Below are positions 45,230-53,629 of a DNA stretch of 64,000 nucleotides, piece after piece; position 1 is the stretch's first letter; each line of letters opens with the position of its first letter. Source of the stretch: Thauera humireducens (GTDB lineage Bacteria > Pseudomonadota > Gammaproteobacteria > Burkholderiales > Rhodocyclaceae); assembly GCF_001051995.2 (NCBI RefSeq), contig NZ_CP014646.1, positions 1,612,001-1,676,000 on the forward strand, given 5' to 3'. The position numbers and the translations under genes were made by a program. The notes under the pieces are model-generated. The model was not told the origin of the DNA and searched no databases. It was given only the letters and a program-made list of their open reading frames with translations.

Positions 45230-45730
45230 TCAGAAGGTGAGCGCGAACCACTCGGTGAGGCTGCGTGTTTCCCCGCTCGCCGAAAGCGCCCGATCGATGA
45301 CGTCCTGGTTGCCCCACACGACGTCGTCCAGCTCCCCCTGCGCCACGCGCGCCTCGATGTCACTGCAATAGAGCCCCAGCTCGCGCTGCACGTAGAAGCC
45401 GTAGGTGCGGCAAGCCACGGGTCGGTACGCGTAGACGGGACAGGCACCGCTCTCGCGGTCGAGCATCGGGCACACGATCGGCGCGCTCGCGCCATGGCCC
45501 AGCAGCCCAACCGCGTCCCGGATGGCCTGCAGGCGCTGCGGGGGGAGCGTCCGCAGGCCCTCCAGCAACAAACCCCATTCCGCCGCCGTCAGGCGCGGGA
45601 CATCCGCCAGCCGACGGCAGCAGGTGTCACAGCCCTTGCTGCAGGGCCAGTCTGGGCGTGTGTGCCGTATCGCGCCGACGCGGGCGTCGACATCGGCGTG
45701 GAGACGGAACAGCGGGGATCGTTCGGGCAT
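45230..45730 (-). CDS. YkgJ family zinc/iron-chelating cysteine cluster protein
   Basis: A 166-residue cytoplasmic protein with a cysteine cluster (WPCSKGCDTCCRRL, then VCPMLDRESGACPVYAYRP and ACRTYGFY), the pattern of the YkgJ/PF03692 family, which is thought to bind zinc or an iron-sulfur centre. Function is unknown. The start is uncertain: ATG 45730 (MPERSPLFRLH) is preferred, ATG 45760 would add ten residues, and neither has a ribosome binding site. It is followed ten bases later by the MFS gene. Confidence 0.78.
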   Translation of the reverse strand: MPERSPLFRLHADVDARVGAIRHTRPDWPCSKGCDTCCRRLADVPRLTAAEWGLLLEGLRTLPPQRLQAIRDAVGLLGHGASAPIVCPMLDRESGACPVYAYRPVACRTYGFYVQRELGLYCSDIEARVAQGELDDVVWGNQDVIDRALSASGETRSLTEWFALTF

Positions 45731-45950
45731 GGCACTGATGAGGGAGGAATGACCGGGCATCGGACCAGGTGGGTCCGGGCGCGCATTGTAGCGCGCCAGG
45801 CCGGCAGGCTTTTCGTCCATGCATGTGCGGCATTGCACAAACGTCACGACCTTACTCAAGTAGAATGCTGGGTCCCGCCGAAACGCCCGGATTGAGCCGC
45901 TTCTACGCCGCCCACTGCCGCGGCACCGTCCCCGAAAAGACCAGACCCGA

Positions 45951-47072
45951 ATGCGCCCGATCCTGCGCCTGATGATCGTTTTGCTGCTCGCCGCCGTGCT
46001 CTCGCCCGCCGGGGCGATGTCGGTGACCTTCATCAACCCGGGGAAGTCGAGCGAGATGTTCTGGCACACCTCGGCACGTGCCGCCGAAGAAGCCGCCCGC
46101 GCGCTTGGCGTCGACCTCGAGCTCATCTACCTCGAGCGCCAGCATCTCGCCGCGCTCGAGGTGGTGCGCGGACTTGCCGCGCGCCCGGCCGAGCGGCGTC
46201 CGGACTACGTCATGCTGGTCAACGAAGGGGGCGTGGCGCCCGAAGCGCTGCGCATCCTCGACGAGGCCGGTCTCAGGACCCTGCTCGTCTATAGCGGCAT
46301 ACAGGGTGCCCAGGAACGCGCGCTGGTGGGCACCCCGCGCGATACGTACCGCCACTGGCTCGGTTCGATCGAGCCGCGTGCCGAGGAGGCCGGCTACCTC
46401 ACCGCGAAGGCCCTCATCGACAAGGGCCGTGAAGCGCGTGCCTTCGGCCCCGACGGCAAGCTGCACCTGCTGGCGATCGCGGCCGACCGCGCCACGCCAA
46501 CCTCGATCCGGCGCAGCGAAGGCATGCGCAAGGCGGTCGAGGAAGCCGGCGACGCGGTGCTGGACCAGGAGGTGTTCGGCGCCTTCAGCCGCGAGAAGGC
46601 CACCGAGCAGAGCGCCTGGCTGTTCCAGCGCTTTCCCCACGCGCGACTCGTGTGGGCGGCAAACGACCAGATGGCCTTCGGTGCCATGGCATCGTGGGAA
46701 GCGCGTGGCGGGCAGCCCGGTCACGACGCCTGGTTCAGCGGCATCAACACCTCGGGCGAGGCCATGAAGGCGCTGCGCTCGGGTCGCCTGACGGCGCTGT
46801 CCGGCGGGCACTTCATCGTCGGCGCCTGGGCCGTGGTGATGTTGTACGACTACCATCACGGTGTCGACTTCGCCGACAGCGAGGGCCTCGAACTGAGCGC
46901 ATCGGTGTTTCCGCTCTTCAGCGTACGCGATGCCGGCACCTTCGAGCGGCGCTACGGTAAGGGCCACTTCGACGCCATCGATTTTCGCCGCTTCAGCAAG
47001 GTCCACAACCCGGCAATCACGCGCTACGACTTCGGCTTCCGCCAGTTGCTGAAGGGACGCGGCACGCCATGA
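45951..47072 (+). CDS. LuxP/sugar-binding-type periplasmic binding protein
   Basis: A 373-residue periplasmic binding protein of the PF13407 fold (ribose-, galactose- and autoinducer-2-binding group). There is a signal peptide (about 1-23). VTFINPGKSSEMFW begins the first lobe, MLVNEGG and ADRATPTSIRRSEGM are in ligand-facing loops, and WAANDQMAFGAM and FSGINTSGEAM are in the second lobe. No permease or ATPase gene is near. It overlaps by four bases a membrane diguanylate cyclase, so it most likely presents a ligand to that sensor rather than to a transporter. The ligand is unknown. Confidence 0.85.
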   Translation: MRPILRLMIVLLLAAVLSPAGAMSVTFINPGKSSEMFWHTSARAAEEAARALGVDLELIYLERQHLAALEVVRGLAARPAERRPDYVMLVNEGGVAPEALRILDEAGLRTLLVYSGIQGAQERALVGTPRDTYRHWLGSIEPRAEEAGYLTAKALIDKGREARAFGPDGKLHLLAIAADRATPTSIRRSEGMRKAVEEAGDAVLDQEVFGAFSREKATEQSAWLFQRFPHARLVWAANDQMAFGAMASWEARGGQPGHDAWFSGINTSGEAMKALRSGRLTALSGGHFIVGAWAVVMLYDYHHGVDFADSEGLELSASVFPLFSVRDAGTFERRYGKGHFDAIDFRRFSKVHNPAITRYDFGFRQLLKGRGTP

Positions 47073-48298
47073 GCGACGCCCCGACCCATTCGATCGCCGC
47101 CCGACTGGCAAGGCGCATCCTCCTCTACGCCAGCGCCTGCGCACTGCTCATCGGCGGCGTGCAGACGCTGCACCTGTCGCAGGAAGTGAGGCAGCGCTTC
47201 TCGCAGTCGATCGAGGCAGCGGGCCTGACCCACGTGCCCCTGCTGTCGGTCGCCGTGTGGGACATCGAGCCCGATACCATCCGGCGCCAGTTGCACCAGC
47301 TCGCCAGCCAGCACGCGATCGGCCACGTCCGCCTGGTGACCGACGTCGGACGCGTCTTCGAGGCGGGCGACCCGGATGCACGCGACTTCACCGAAGCGCG
47401 GCGCTTCGACGTGCCCAATCCGACCCTGCAGGGCGAACCCATCGGCACGCTCGAGATCGTCGCCGACACCCGCGCGTTCTACCGCGAACTGGCGACCACC
47501 ATCGGCGTCGGCCTGCTCGGCTACGCCGTGCTGACGCTGCTGATGTGCGGCCTGGTCCTGGTCGCCTTGCGGCGCGAGCTGGGTCCGCTGCGCCACATCG
47601 CCGAGTTCGTCAAGACGCTGTCGCCCGAACGGCTGACCACGCCGCTGACGGTCGACCGCGGCCCGCGGCATCAGCGCGACGAGATCGACCTCGTCGTCGA
47701 GGGCTTCGAGATCCTGCAGCGCGGCATCGACAGCCACATCCGCAACCTCGACCATCAGGTGGCAGCCCGCACGCACGACCTCGAAGCCGCACTGGCCTCG
47801 ATCCGCACGCTGTCGACCACCGACACGCTGACGGGCTGCTTCAACCGCCGCCTGTTCGACGAACGCATCGCCGACGAAGTCGAGCGCGCCGACCGCTACG
47901 GGCGCCCCCTGTCCATCGTGTTCGCCGATGCGGACCACTTCAAGCGCATCAACGACACCTGGGGCCACAACGCCGGCGACGAGGTGCTGCGCGCGTTCAG
48001 CGCGAGCCTGAAGGCCCAGGTCCGCGACCACATCGACTGGGTCGTACGCTACGGCGGCGAGGAGTTCGTGATCGTGCTGCCCGAGACCACGCTCGACCGC
48101 GCCCGCGCGCTGGCCGAGCGCATCCGCGTGGTGGTGGAATCCGAGCCGCTCACGATCGACGACAGGCCGATCCGCCTCACGGCGAGCTTCGGCGTGGCGC
48201 AATACGCGCCGGGCGAGGCGCTGGCCGACTGGATCGACCGCGCCGACAAATGGCTCTACCTCGCCAAGGAACAGGGGCGCAACCGCGTCTGCGGCTGA
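47069..48298 (+). CDS. Membrane-bound diguanylate cyclase
   Basis: A 409-residue inner-membrane enzyme predicted to make c-di-GMP. There are two membrane helices (about 15-35 and 145-170) around a periplasmic domain of about 110 residues, then a HAMP-like segment and coiled coil, and a GGDEF domain with RYGGEEFVIVLPE. The RxxD inhibitory site is lost (DHID at that place), so product inhibition may be absent. The start overlaps the binding-protein stop (ATGA). Its periplasmic part would be the natural docking surface for that binding protein. Confidence 0.9.
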   Translation: MSDAPTHSIAARLARRILLYASACALLIGGVQTLHLSQEVRQRFSQSIEAAGLTHVPLLSVAVWDIEPDTIRRQLHQLASQHAIGHVRLVTDVGRVFEAGDPDARDFTEARRFDVPNPTLQGEPIGTLEIVADTRAFYRELATTIGVGLLGYAVLTLLMCGLVLVALRRELGPLRHIAEFVKTLSPERLTTPLTVDRGPRHQRDEIDLVVEGFEILQRGIDSHIRNLDHQVAARTHDLEAALASIRTLSTTDTLTGCFNRRLFDERIADEVERADRYGRPLSIVFADADHFKRINDTWGHNAGDEVLRAFSASLKAQVRDHIDWVVRYGGEEFVIVLPETTLDRARALAERIRVVVESEPLTIDDRPIRLTASFGVAQYAPGEALADWIDRADKWLYLAKEQGRNRVCG

Positions 48299-48342
48299 GG
48301 CCCGGGACACCGCTCACCCCCGCCCCGTCCATACGGCAGGCG

Positions 48343-48374
48343 AAAAAAACGCCGGCGCAGCGGCCGGCGTTTTC
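48343..48374. terminator. Bidirectional terminator between diguanylate cyclase and glcB
   Basis: The 9-base stem AACGCCGGC (48348-48356) / GCCGGCGTT (48363-48371) has a 6-base loop. Seven A residues precede it and TTTTC ends it, so both the plus-strand cyclase and the minus-strand glcB get a T tract. Confidence 0.9.
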
Positions 48375-48393
48375 GTTCGAAGCCCGAGCTCGA

Positions 48394-50577
48394 TCAGGCG
48401 CCGACCTTGGCCTTGAAGACCTGGCGATAGCGGTGCAGCAGCGGCTCAGTGTAGCCGCTGGGCTGGGCGCAGCCTTCGAAGATCAGCGCACGGGCAGCCT
48501 GGAAGGCGACCGAGTCGTCGAAGTTCGGCGCCATCGGACGGTAGGCGGCGTCACCTGCGTTCTGGCCATCCACCACCGCGGCCATGCGGCGCAGCGTGGC
48601 ATCGACCTGCTCGGCGGAAACGACGCCGTGGCGCAGCCAGTTGGCGATGTGCTGGCTGGAGATGCGCAGCGTGGCACGGTCTTCCATCAGGCCGACGTTG
48701 TTGATGTCAGGCACCTTCGAGCAGCCCACACCCTGCTCCACCCAGCGCACCACGTAGCCGAGGATGCCCTGGCAGTTGTTGTCCAGCTCCTGCTGGCGTG
48801 CCTCGGCGCTCCAGTCAGCCTGGGCAGCGACCGGCACGGTCAGCAGGCCGGTGAGCAGCGTATCGCGCTCGGCGGCCAGGTCGACCTTCTCCATCTCCTG
48901 CTGGATCGCGGCCACGTTGACCTGGTGGTAGTGCAGTGCGTGCAGCGTGGCGCCGGTCGGCGACGGCACCCAGGCGGTGTTGGCGCCAGACTTCGGGTGA
49001 GCGATCTTCTGCTCGAGCATGGCGGCCATCAGGTCGGGCATGGCCCACATGCCCTTGCCGATCTGGGCCTTGCCGCGCAGGCCGGCGGTAAGGCCGACCA
49101 GCACGTTGTTGCGCTCGTAGGCCTGGATCCAGGCGCTGGACTTCATGTCACCCTTGCGGATCATCGGGCCCGCTTCCATGGCGGTGTGCATCTCGTCGCC
49201 GGTGCGGTCGAGGAAGCCGGTGTTGATGAAGGCGACGCGGCTCCTGGCGGCGGCGATGCAGGCCATCAGGTTGATCGAGGTGCGGCGCTCCTCGTCCATG
49301 ATGCCCATCTTCATCGTGTTGCGCGGCAGGCCGAGCAGGTCTTCGACGCGAGCGAACAGTTCGTCGGCGAAGGCGACTTCGGCCGGGCCGTGCATCTTCG
49401 GCTTGACGATGTACATGCTGCCGGTGCGCGAGTTGCCCTTGCGCTGGAGATCGTGCATCGAGATCAGCGTGGTGACGACGCCGTCGAGGATGCCCTCGGG
49501 GATCTCCTTGCCTTCGCCGTCGAGGATGGCCGGATTGGTCATCAGGTGGCCGACGTTGCGGATGAAGAGCAGCGAGCGGCCATGCAGGCGCAGCGTGCCG
49601 CCGGCCACCGCGGTGTATTCGCGATCCGGGTTCAGGCGGCGGGTGATGGTCTTGCCGTTCTTTTCCAGGTCTTCGGTCAGCGTGCCCTGCATCAGGCCCA
49701 GCCAGTTGCGATAGACGTCGACCTTGTCGTCGGCATCGACCGCGGCGATGGAGTCCTCGCAGTCCATGATGGTGGACACGGCGGCTTCCATGACCAGATC
49801 GTTGATGCCGGCGGCGTCGGTCTTGCCGATGGCGCCGTTGCGGTCGATCTGGACATCGATGTGCAGGCCGTTGTTCTTCAGCAGCAGCGAACTCGGCGCG
49901 GCGGCATCGCCCTGGTAGCCGACGAACTTCTCGGGCTGCTGCAGGCCGACGGTGGAACCGTTCTTGAGCGTGACGGCAAGCTTGCCATCGACCACGGCAT
50001 AGGCGGTCGAGTCGGCATGCGAGGCGCCGGCCAGCGGCGCGGCCTGGTCGAGCACGTTGCGCGCGAAGGCGATGACCTTGGCGCCGCGCACCGGGTTGTA
50101 GCCCTTGGTGATCTCGGCCCCGTCGGTGTGCGGGATGGCGTCGGTGCCGTACAGCGCGTCGTACAGCGAACCCCAGCGGGCGTTGGCCGCGTTGAGCGCG
50201 TAGCGGGCGTTCATCACCGGCACCACCAGCTGCGGGCCGGCCTGAGCGGCCAGTTCGCTATCGACGTTGGCGGTATCGACCTTGACGCCGGCCGGCTGCG
50301 GCAGCAGGTAACCGATCGACTCCAGGAAGGCGCGGTAGGCGGCCATGTCGGCAATCGGGCCCGGGTTGGCGCGGTGCCAGGTGTCGAGCTCGGTCTGCAG
50401 GCGGTCGCGTTCGGCCAGCAGGGCGCGGTTCTTCGGAGCGAGATCATGTACCAGCGCATCGAAGCCTTTCCAGAAGGCGGCGACATCTACGCCGGTGCCC
50501 GGCAGGGCCTCTTCTTCGATGAAACGCTTCAGGTTCGCAGCCACCTGCAGGCGATGGCAGTTCACTCTCTCGGTCAT
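48394..50577 (-). CDS. glcB: Malate synthase G
   Basis: Condenses glyoxylate with acetyl-CoA to malate, in glyoxylate use. The 727 residues match the monomeric G isoform. The TIM-barrel core includes [40 protein letters not shown] and [14 protein letters not shown], with the metal-binding acidic residues in these. The catalytic Asp is expected in the C-terminal part. The start giving [16 protein letters not shown] is preferred to a codon three residues upstream. The gene stands alone, closed by a strong terminator. Confidence 0.96.
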   Translation of the reverse strand: MTERVNCHRLQVAANLKRFIEEEALPGTGVDVAAFWKGFDALVHDLAPKNRALLAERDRLQTELDTWHRANPGPIADMAAYRAFLESIGYLLPQPAGVKVDTANVDSELAAQAGPQLVVPVMNARYALNAANARWGSLYDALYGTDAIPHTDGAEITKGYNPVRGAKVIAFARNVLDQAAPLAGASHADSTAYAVVDGKLAVTLKNGSTVGLQQPEKFVGYQGDAAAPSSLLLKNNGLHIDVQIDRNGAIGKTDAAGINDLVMEAAVSTIMDCEDSIAAVDADDKVDVYRNWLGLMQGTLTEDLEKNGKTITRRLNPDREYTAVAGGTLRLHGRSLLFIRNVGHLMTNPAILDGEGKEIPEGILDGVVTTLISMHDLQRKGNSRTGSMYIVKPKMHGPAEVAFADELFARVEDLLGLPRNTMKMGIMDEERRTSINLMACIAAARSRVAFINTGFLDRTGDEMHTAMEAGPMIRKGDMKSSAWIQAYERNNVLVGLTAGLRGKAQIGKGMWAMPDLMAAMLEQKIAHPKSGANTAWVPSPTGATLHALHYHQVNVAAIQQEMEKVDLAAERDTLLTGLLTVPVAAQADWSAEARQQELDNNCQGILGYVVRWVEQGVGCSKVPDINNVGLMEDRATLRISSQHIANWLRHGVVSAEQVDATLRRMAAVVDGQNAGDAAYRPMAPNFDDSVAFQAARALIFEGCAQPSGYTEPLLHRYRQVFKAKVGA

Positions 50578-50785
50578 GTTACGCACTCTCTGGAATCATT
50601 CATGGGAAACCAAACGCTGGCAACATTGTTGCAGCGCAGGCGAACGCGAGGATGCGACCGATTTGTGCTTGGGTCAAGGGTGGACGGCAAAAGTCCTCTA
50701 TAAGACACACGGGATATCAACACGGGTGTCATCCAAGACGACGCGGCCTCATCGACAGGCGTGGCGCGCCCGTCCCGCGGCCGCA

Positions 50786-53629
50786 TCAGCCCGGCACCGT
50801 AGCCGCCGGCGACACCCGCAACGCGCAATACTTGAACTCGGGAATCTTCCCGAAGGGGTCGAGCGCCGGCTGGGTCAGCAGGTTGGCCGCCGCCTCGTGG
50901 TAGCAGAACGCCATGAAGACCGAGCCTTGACGCACCCCCTCGTCCGCCCTCGCCTCCAGCTCCAGCTGCCCGCGCCGCGTCTGCAGGCGAACGCGCCCGC
51001 CGGAAGACACGCCGATCGAGGCCAGGTCGTCCGGATGCATGCCGCACCACGGCACCGGGTCGAGCGCGTCGAGCACGTCGGCGCGCCGGGTCATGCTGCC
51101 GGTGTGCCAGTGTTCCAGCACGCGGCCGGTGATGAGCACCATCGGGTAGTCGTCGTCGGGTAGTTCGGCCGCCGGCAAGGGCGACACCGGCACGAAGCGT
51201 CCGCGCCCGCTGGCAGTCGGGAAGGTCTGCTGGAACAGCACGGGTTGGGAGGGTTCCGCCGCCGAGAACTTGGGCGCCACCACCGCGCCCTCCCGTTCCA
51301 GCATGTCCCAGCTCAGGCCGGCATAGCTCGGCATCGCCTGCGCCAGCTCGGCGAAGACCTCGTGCGGGCCGGCGTAATGCCAGTCGAGACCCAGGCGCCG
51401 CGCCATTTCCTGGATGATCCACCAGTCCTGGCGTGCGTCACCGGGCAGCGGCAGCACCGGCTGCGCGAGCTGAACGAGACGGTCGGTGTTGGTGAAGCTG
51501 CCGGTCTTCTCGTAGAGGCTGGATGCCGGCAGTACGACGTCGGCCAGCATCGCGGTCTCGGTCAGGAAGATGTCCTGCACCACGAGGTGCTCCAGCTTCG
51601 CCAGCCCTGCCCGCGCGTGGTCGAGATCGGGGTCGGACATCGCCGGGTTCTCGCCCTCGATGTACATGGCGCGGATGCGGCCCTCGCAGGCAGCGTCCAT
51701 GATCTCGACCACGGTCAGGCCCGGGGTGTCCGACAGCGGAGCCTGCCACAGCGCCTCGAAGCGCGCCCGCACCCCCGGCTCGGACACGCGCTGGTAGTCA
51801 GGCAGCATCATCGGGATCAGGCCGGCGTCCGACGCGCCCTGGACGTTGTTCTGCCCGCGCAGCGGATGCAGGCCGGTGCCGGGTCGGCCGATCTGGCCGG
51901 TCATCAGCGCCAGCGCGATCAGGCAGCGCGAGTTGTCGGTACCGTGGGTGTGCTGCGACACGCCCATGCCCCAGAAGATGATGCTGTTGGGACCACGGGC
52001 GTAGGCGCGCGCGACCTCGCGCACGGTGGCGGCGGGGATGCCGGTGACGGCCTCCATGCGCTCGGGCGTGTACTTCAGCGCGGCGTCGCGGAAAGCCTCG
52101 AAGCCCTCGGTACGGGCGGCGATGAAGTCCGGGTCGGTCAGGCCCTCCTCGATGATCGTGCACGCCATCGACAGCAGCAGCGCGACGTCGGCATCCGGGT
52201 GGAACTGCAGGAAGCGCCAGGCATGGCGGGCGAGCGGCGTCTCGCGCGGGTCCATCATCACCAGCTTCACGCCGCGCTCGGCGGCGTTCTTCATGAAGCT
52301 CGCCGCAACCGGGTGATTCGCTGCCGGGTTGGCGCCGATGACGATGGCAAGGTCGGCGAACTCGACGTCGCGCACCGGGTTGGACACCGCGCCCGAACCG
52401 ATGCCTTCGAGCAGCGCCGCCACCGACGACGCATGGCACAGCCGCGTGCAGTGATCGACGTTGTGCGTGCCGAAACCGGTGCGCACCAGCTTCTGGAACA
52501 GGTAGGCCTCCTCGTTGCTGCCCTTGGCCGACCCGAAGCCGGCCAGCGCGTGCGGCCCGTGCGCGTCCTTGATGCGACGCAGGCCGGCGGCGGCGAAGTC
52601 GAGCGCCTCCTCCCAGCTCGCCTCGCGGAAGGCGGCCAGCGGATCGGCCGGGTCGAGATTGACGCCCTTCGGGATGCCGGGCTTGCGGATCAGCGGCACG
52701 GTCAGGCGCTGGCGGTTGCGGCTGTAGGTGAAGCCGTAGCGGCCCTTCACGCACAGGCGGCCGGCGTTGGCCGGACCGTCGCGGCCCTCGGCGAAGACGA
52801 TCTTCTGCGCCGCGCCCTCACCCGCTACGTGGTAGCTCACCTGGCAGCCGACGCCGCAATAGGGGCACAGCGAATCGACGCGCCTGGTCGGCACCCAGTT
52901 GCGGGCCGCCGGGGTTTCCCGCGGCTCGGCCAGCGCCGTCGTCGTTGTCGTTGTCGTTGTCGCCGTCGTCGCAGTCACGGCCGGCGCCAGCGCGCCCGTC
53001 GGGCAGGCCTGCACACATTCGCCACACCCGACACAGCTCGACACGCCCATCGCTGTATCAAAATCGAACACTATCTTCGACTCGGCGCCACGGTGCGCGT
53101 AACCGATGACGTCATTGACCTGGATCTCGCGGCAGGCCCGCAGGCAGCGGTTGCACTGGATGCAGGCGGACAGATCGACTGCGATGCCCGGATGGCTGAC
53201 ATCCGGCGCAGGCTGCTCACGCGCCTCGAAGCGGCTTCCGCTGACGCCGAGCGCGCGGCACCATCGGGCGAGTTCGGAATCCGGTTTCTCGGCTGCGGCC
53301 GGCACATCGGCGCGCAGCAACTCCAGCACCATGCGTTGCGAGGCCAGGGCGCGCGCACTGGCCGACTGCACCTTCATGCCCGCCTTCGGCGCGCGGCAGC
53401 AGGACGGCGCCAGCACGCGCTCGCCGTCGATCTCGACCACACAGGCGCGGCAGTTGCCGTCGGCGCGCAAGCCGTCCGTGTAGCACAGATGCGGGATCTC
53501 GACGCCCGCGCGGCGCGCGGCGAGCAGGATGGACTCGCCCGGCGCAGCCTCGACCGGGCGGCCATCGAGTTCGAAGCGGATGGAGTCGGCCGCCAACGGG
53601 GCGGCGCTGTCCTGGGTCGCGATGCTCAT
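50786..53629 (-). CDS. fdhA: NAD-dependent formate dehydrogenase, molybdenum (alpha) subunit
   Basis: Catalytic subunit oxidising formate to CO2 at a molybdopterin centre. The 947 residues carry an N-terminal NuoG-like [2Fe-2S] domain (CYTDGLRADGNCRAC, SCCRAP) and two ferredoxin clusters (CIQCNRCLRACRE, CVGCGECVQACP). A Thr-rich linker follows, then a [4Fe-4S] motif CPYCGVGCQVSY and the molybdopterin domains. The catalytic region NVDHCTRLCHASS uses Cys, not selenocysteine. The start overlaps the fdhB stop by four bases. No fdhD, delta subunit or molybdenum-cofactor gene is adjacent. Confidence 0.93.
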   Translation of the reverse strand: MSIATQDSAAPLAADSIRFELDGRPVEAAPGESILLAARRAGVEIPHLCYTDGLRADGNCRACVVEIDGERVLAPSCCRAPKAGMKVQSASARALASQRMVLELLRADVPAAAEKPDSELARWCRALGVSGSRFEAREQPAPDVSHPGIAVDLSACIQCNRCLRACREIQVNDVIGYAHRGAESKIVFDFDTAMGVSSCVGCGECVQACPTGALAPAVTATTATTTTTTTTALAEPRETPAARNWVPTRRVDSLCPYCGVGCQVSYHVAGEGAAQKIVFAEGRDGPANAGRLCVKGRYGFTYSRNRQRLTVPLIRKPGIPKGVNLDPADPLAAFREASWEEALDFAAAGLRRIKDAHGPHALAGFGSAKGSNEEAYLFQKLVRTGFGTHNVDHCTRLCHASSVAALLEGIGSGAVSNPVRDVEFADLAIVIGANPAANHPVAASFMKNAAERGVKLVMMDPRETPLARHAWRFLQFHPDADVALLLSMACTIIEEGLTDPDFIAARTEGFEAFRDAALKYTPERMEAVTGIPAATVREVARAYARGPNSIIFWGMGVSQHTHGTDNSRCLIALALMTGQIGRPGTGLHPLRGQNNVQGASDAGLIPMMLPDYQRVSEPGVRARFEALWQAPLSDTPGLTVVEIMDAACEGRIRAMYIEGENPAMSDPDLDHARAGLAKLEHLVVQDIFLTETAMLADVVLPASSLYEKTGSFTNTDRLVQLAQPVLPLPGDARQDWWIIQEMARRLGLDWHYAGPHEVFAELAQAMPSYAGLSWDMLEREGAVVAPKFSAAEPSQPVLFQQTFPTASGRGRFVPVSPLPAAELPDDDYPMVLITGRVLEHWHTGSMTRRADVLDALDPVPWCGMHPDDLASIGVSSGGRVRLQTRRGQLELEARADEGVRQGSVFMAFCYHEAAANLLTQPALDPFGKIPEFKYCALRVSPAATVPG
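52938..52976. repeat. Simple repeat coding a poly-threonine linker in fdhA
   Basis: On the fdhA strand the hexamer ACAACG occurs three times in a row (within 52941-52958), flanked by ACG codons. It codes for a run of eight Thr in the linker between the ferredoxin-type and molybdopterin parts. The six-base unit keeps the reading frame when it changes in number. Confidence 0.85.

Noticed and set aside
45854..45884. FliA-like promoter before the binding-protein gene (TCAAGTAG ... GCCGAAAC)
   Set aside because: The spacing is 13 rather than 11 bases and the -10 part is poor; probably chance.
47257..50703. Open frame of more than 1100 codons running through the diguanylate cyclase and opposite glcB
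   Set aside because: It crosses a strong bidirectional terminator and overlaps two confirmed genes; the predicted protein is low complexity.
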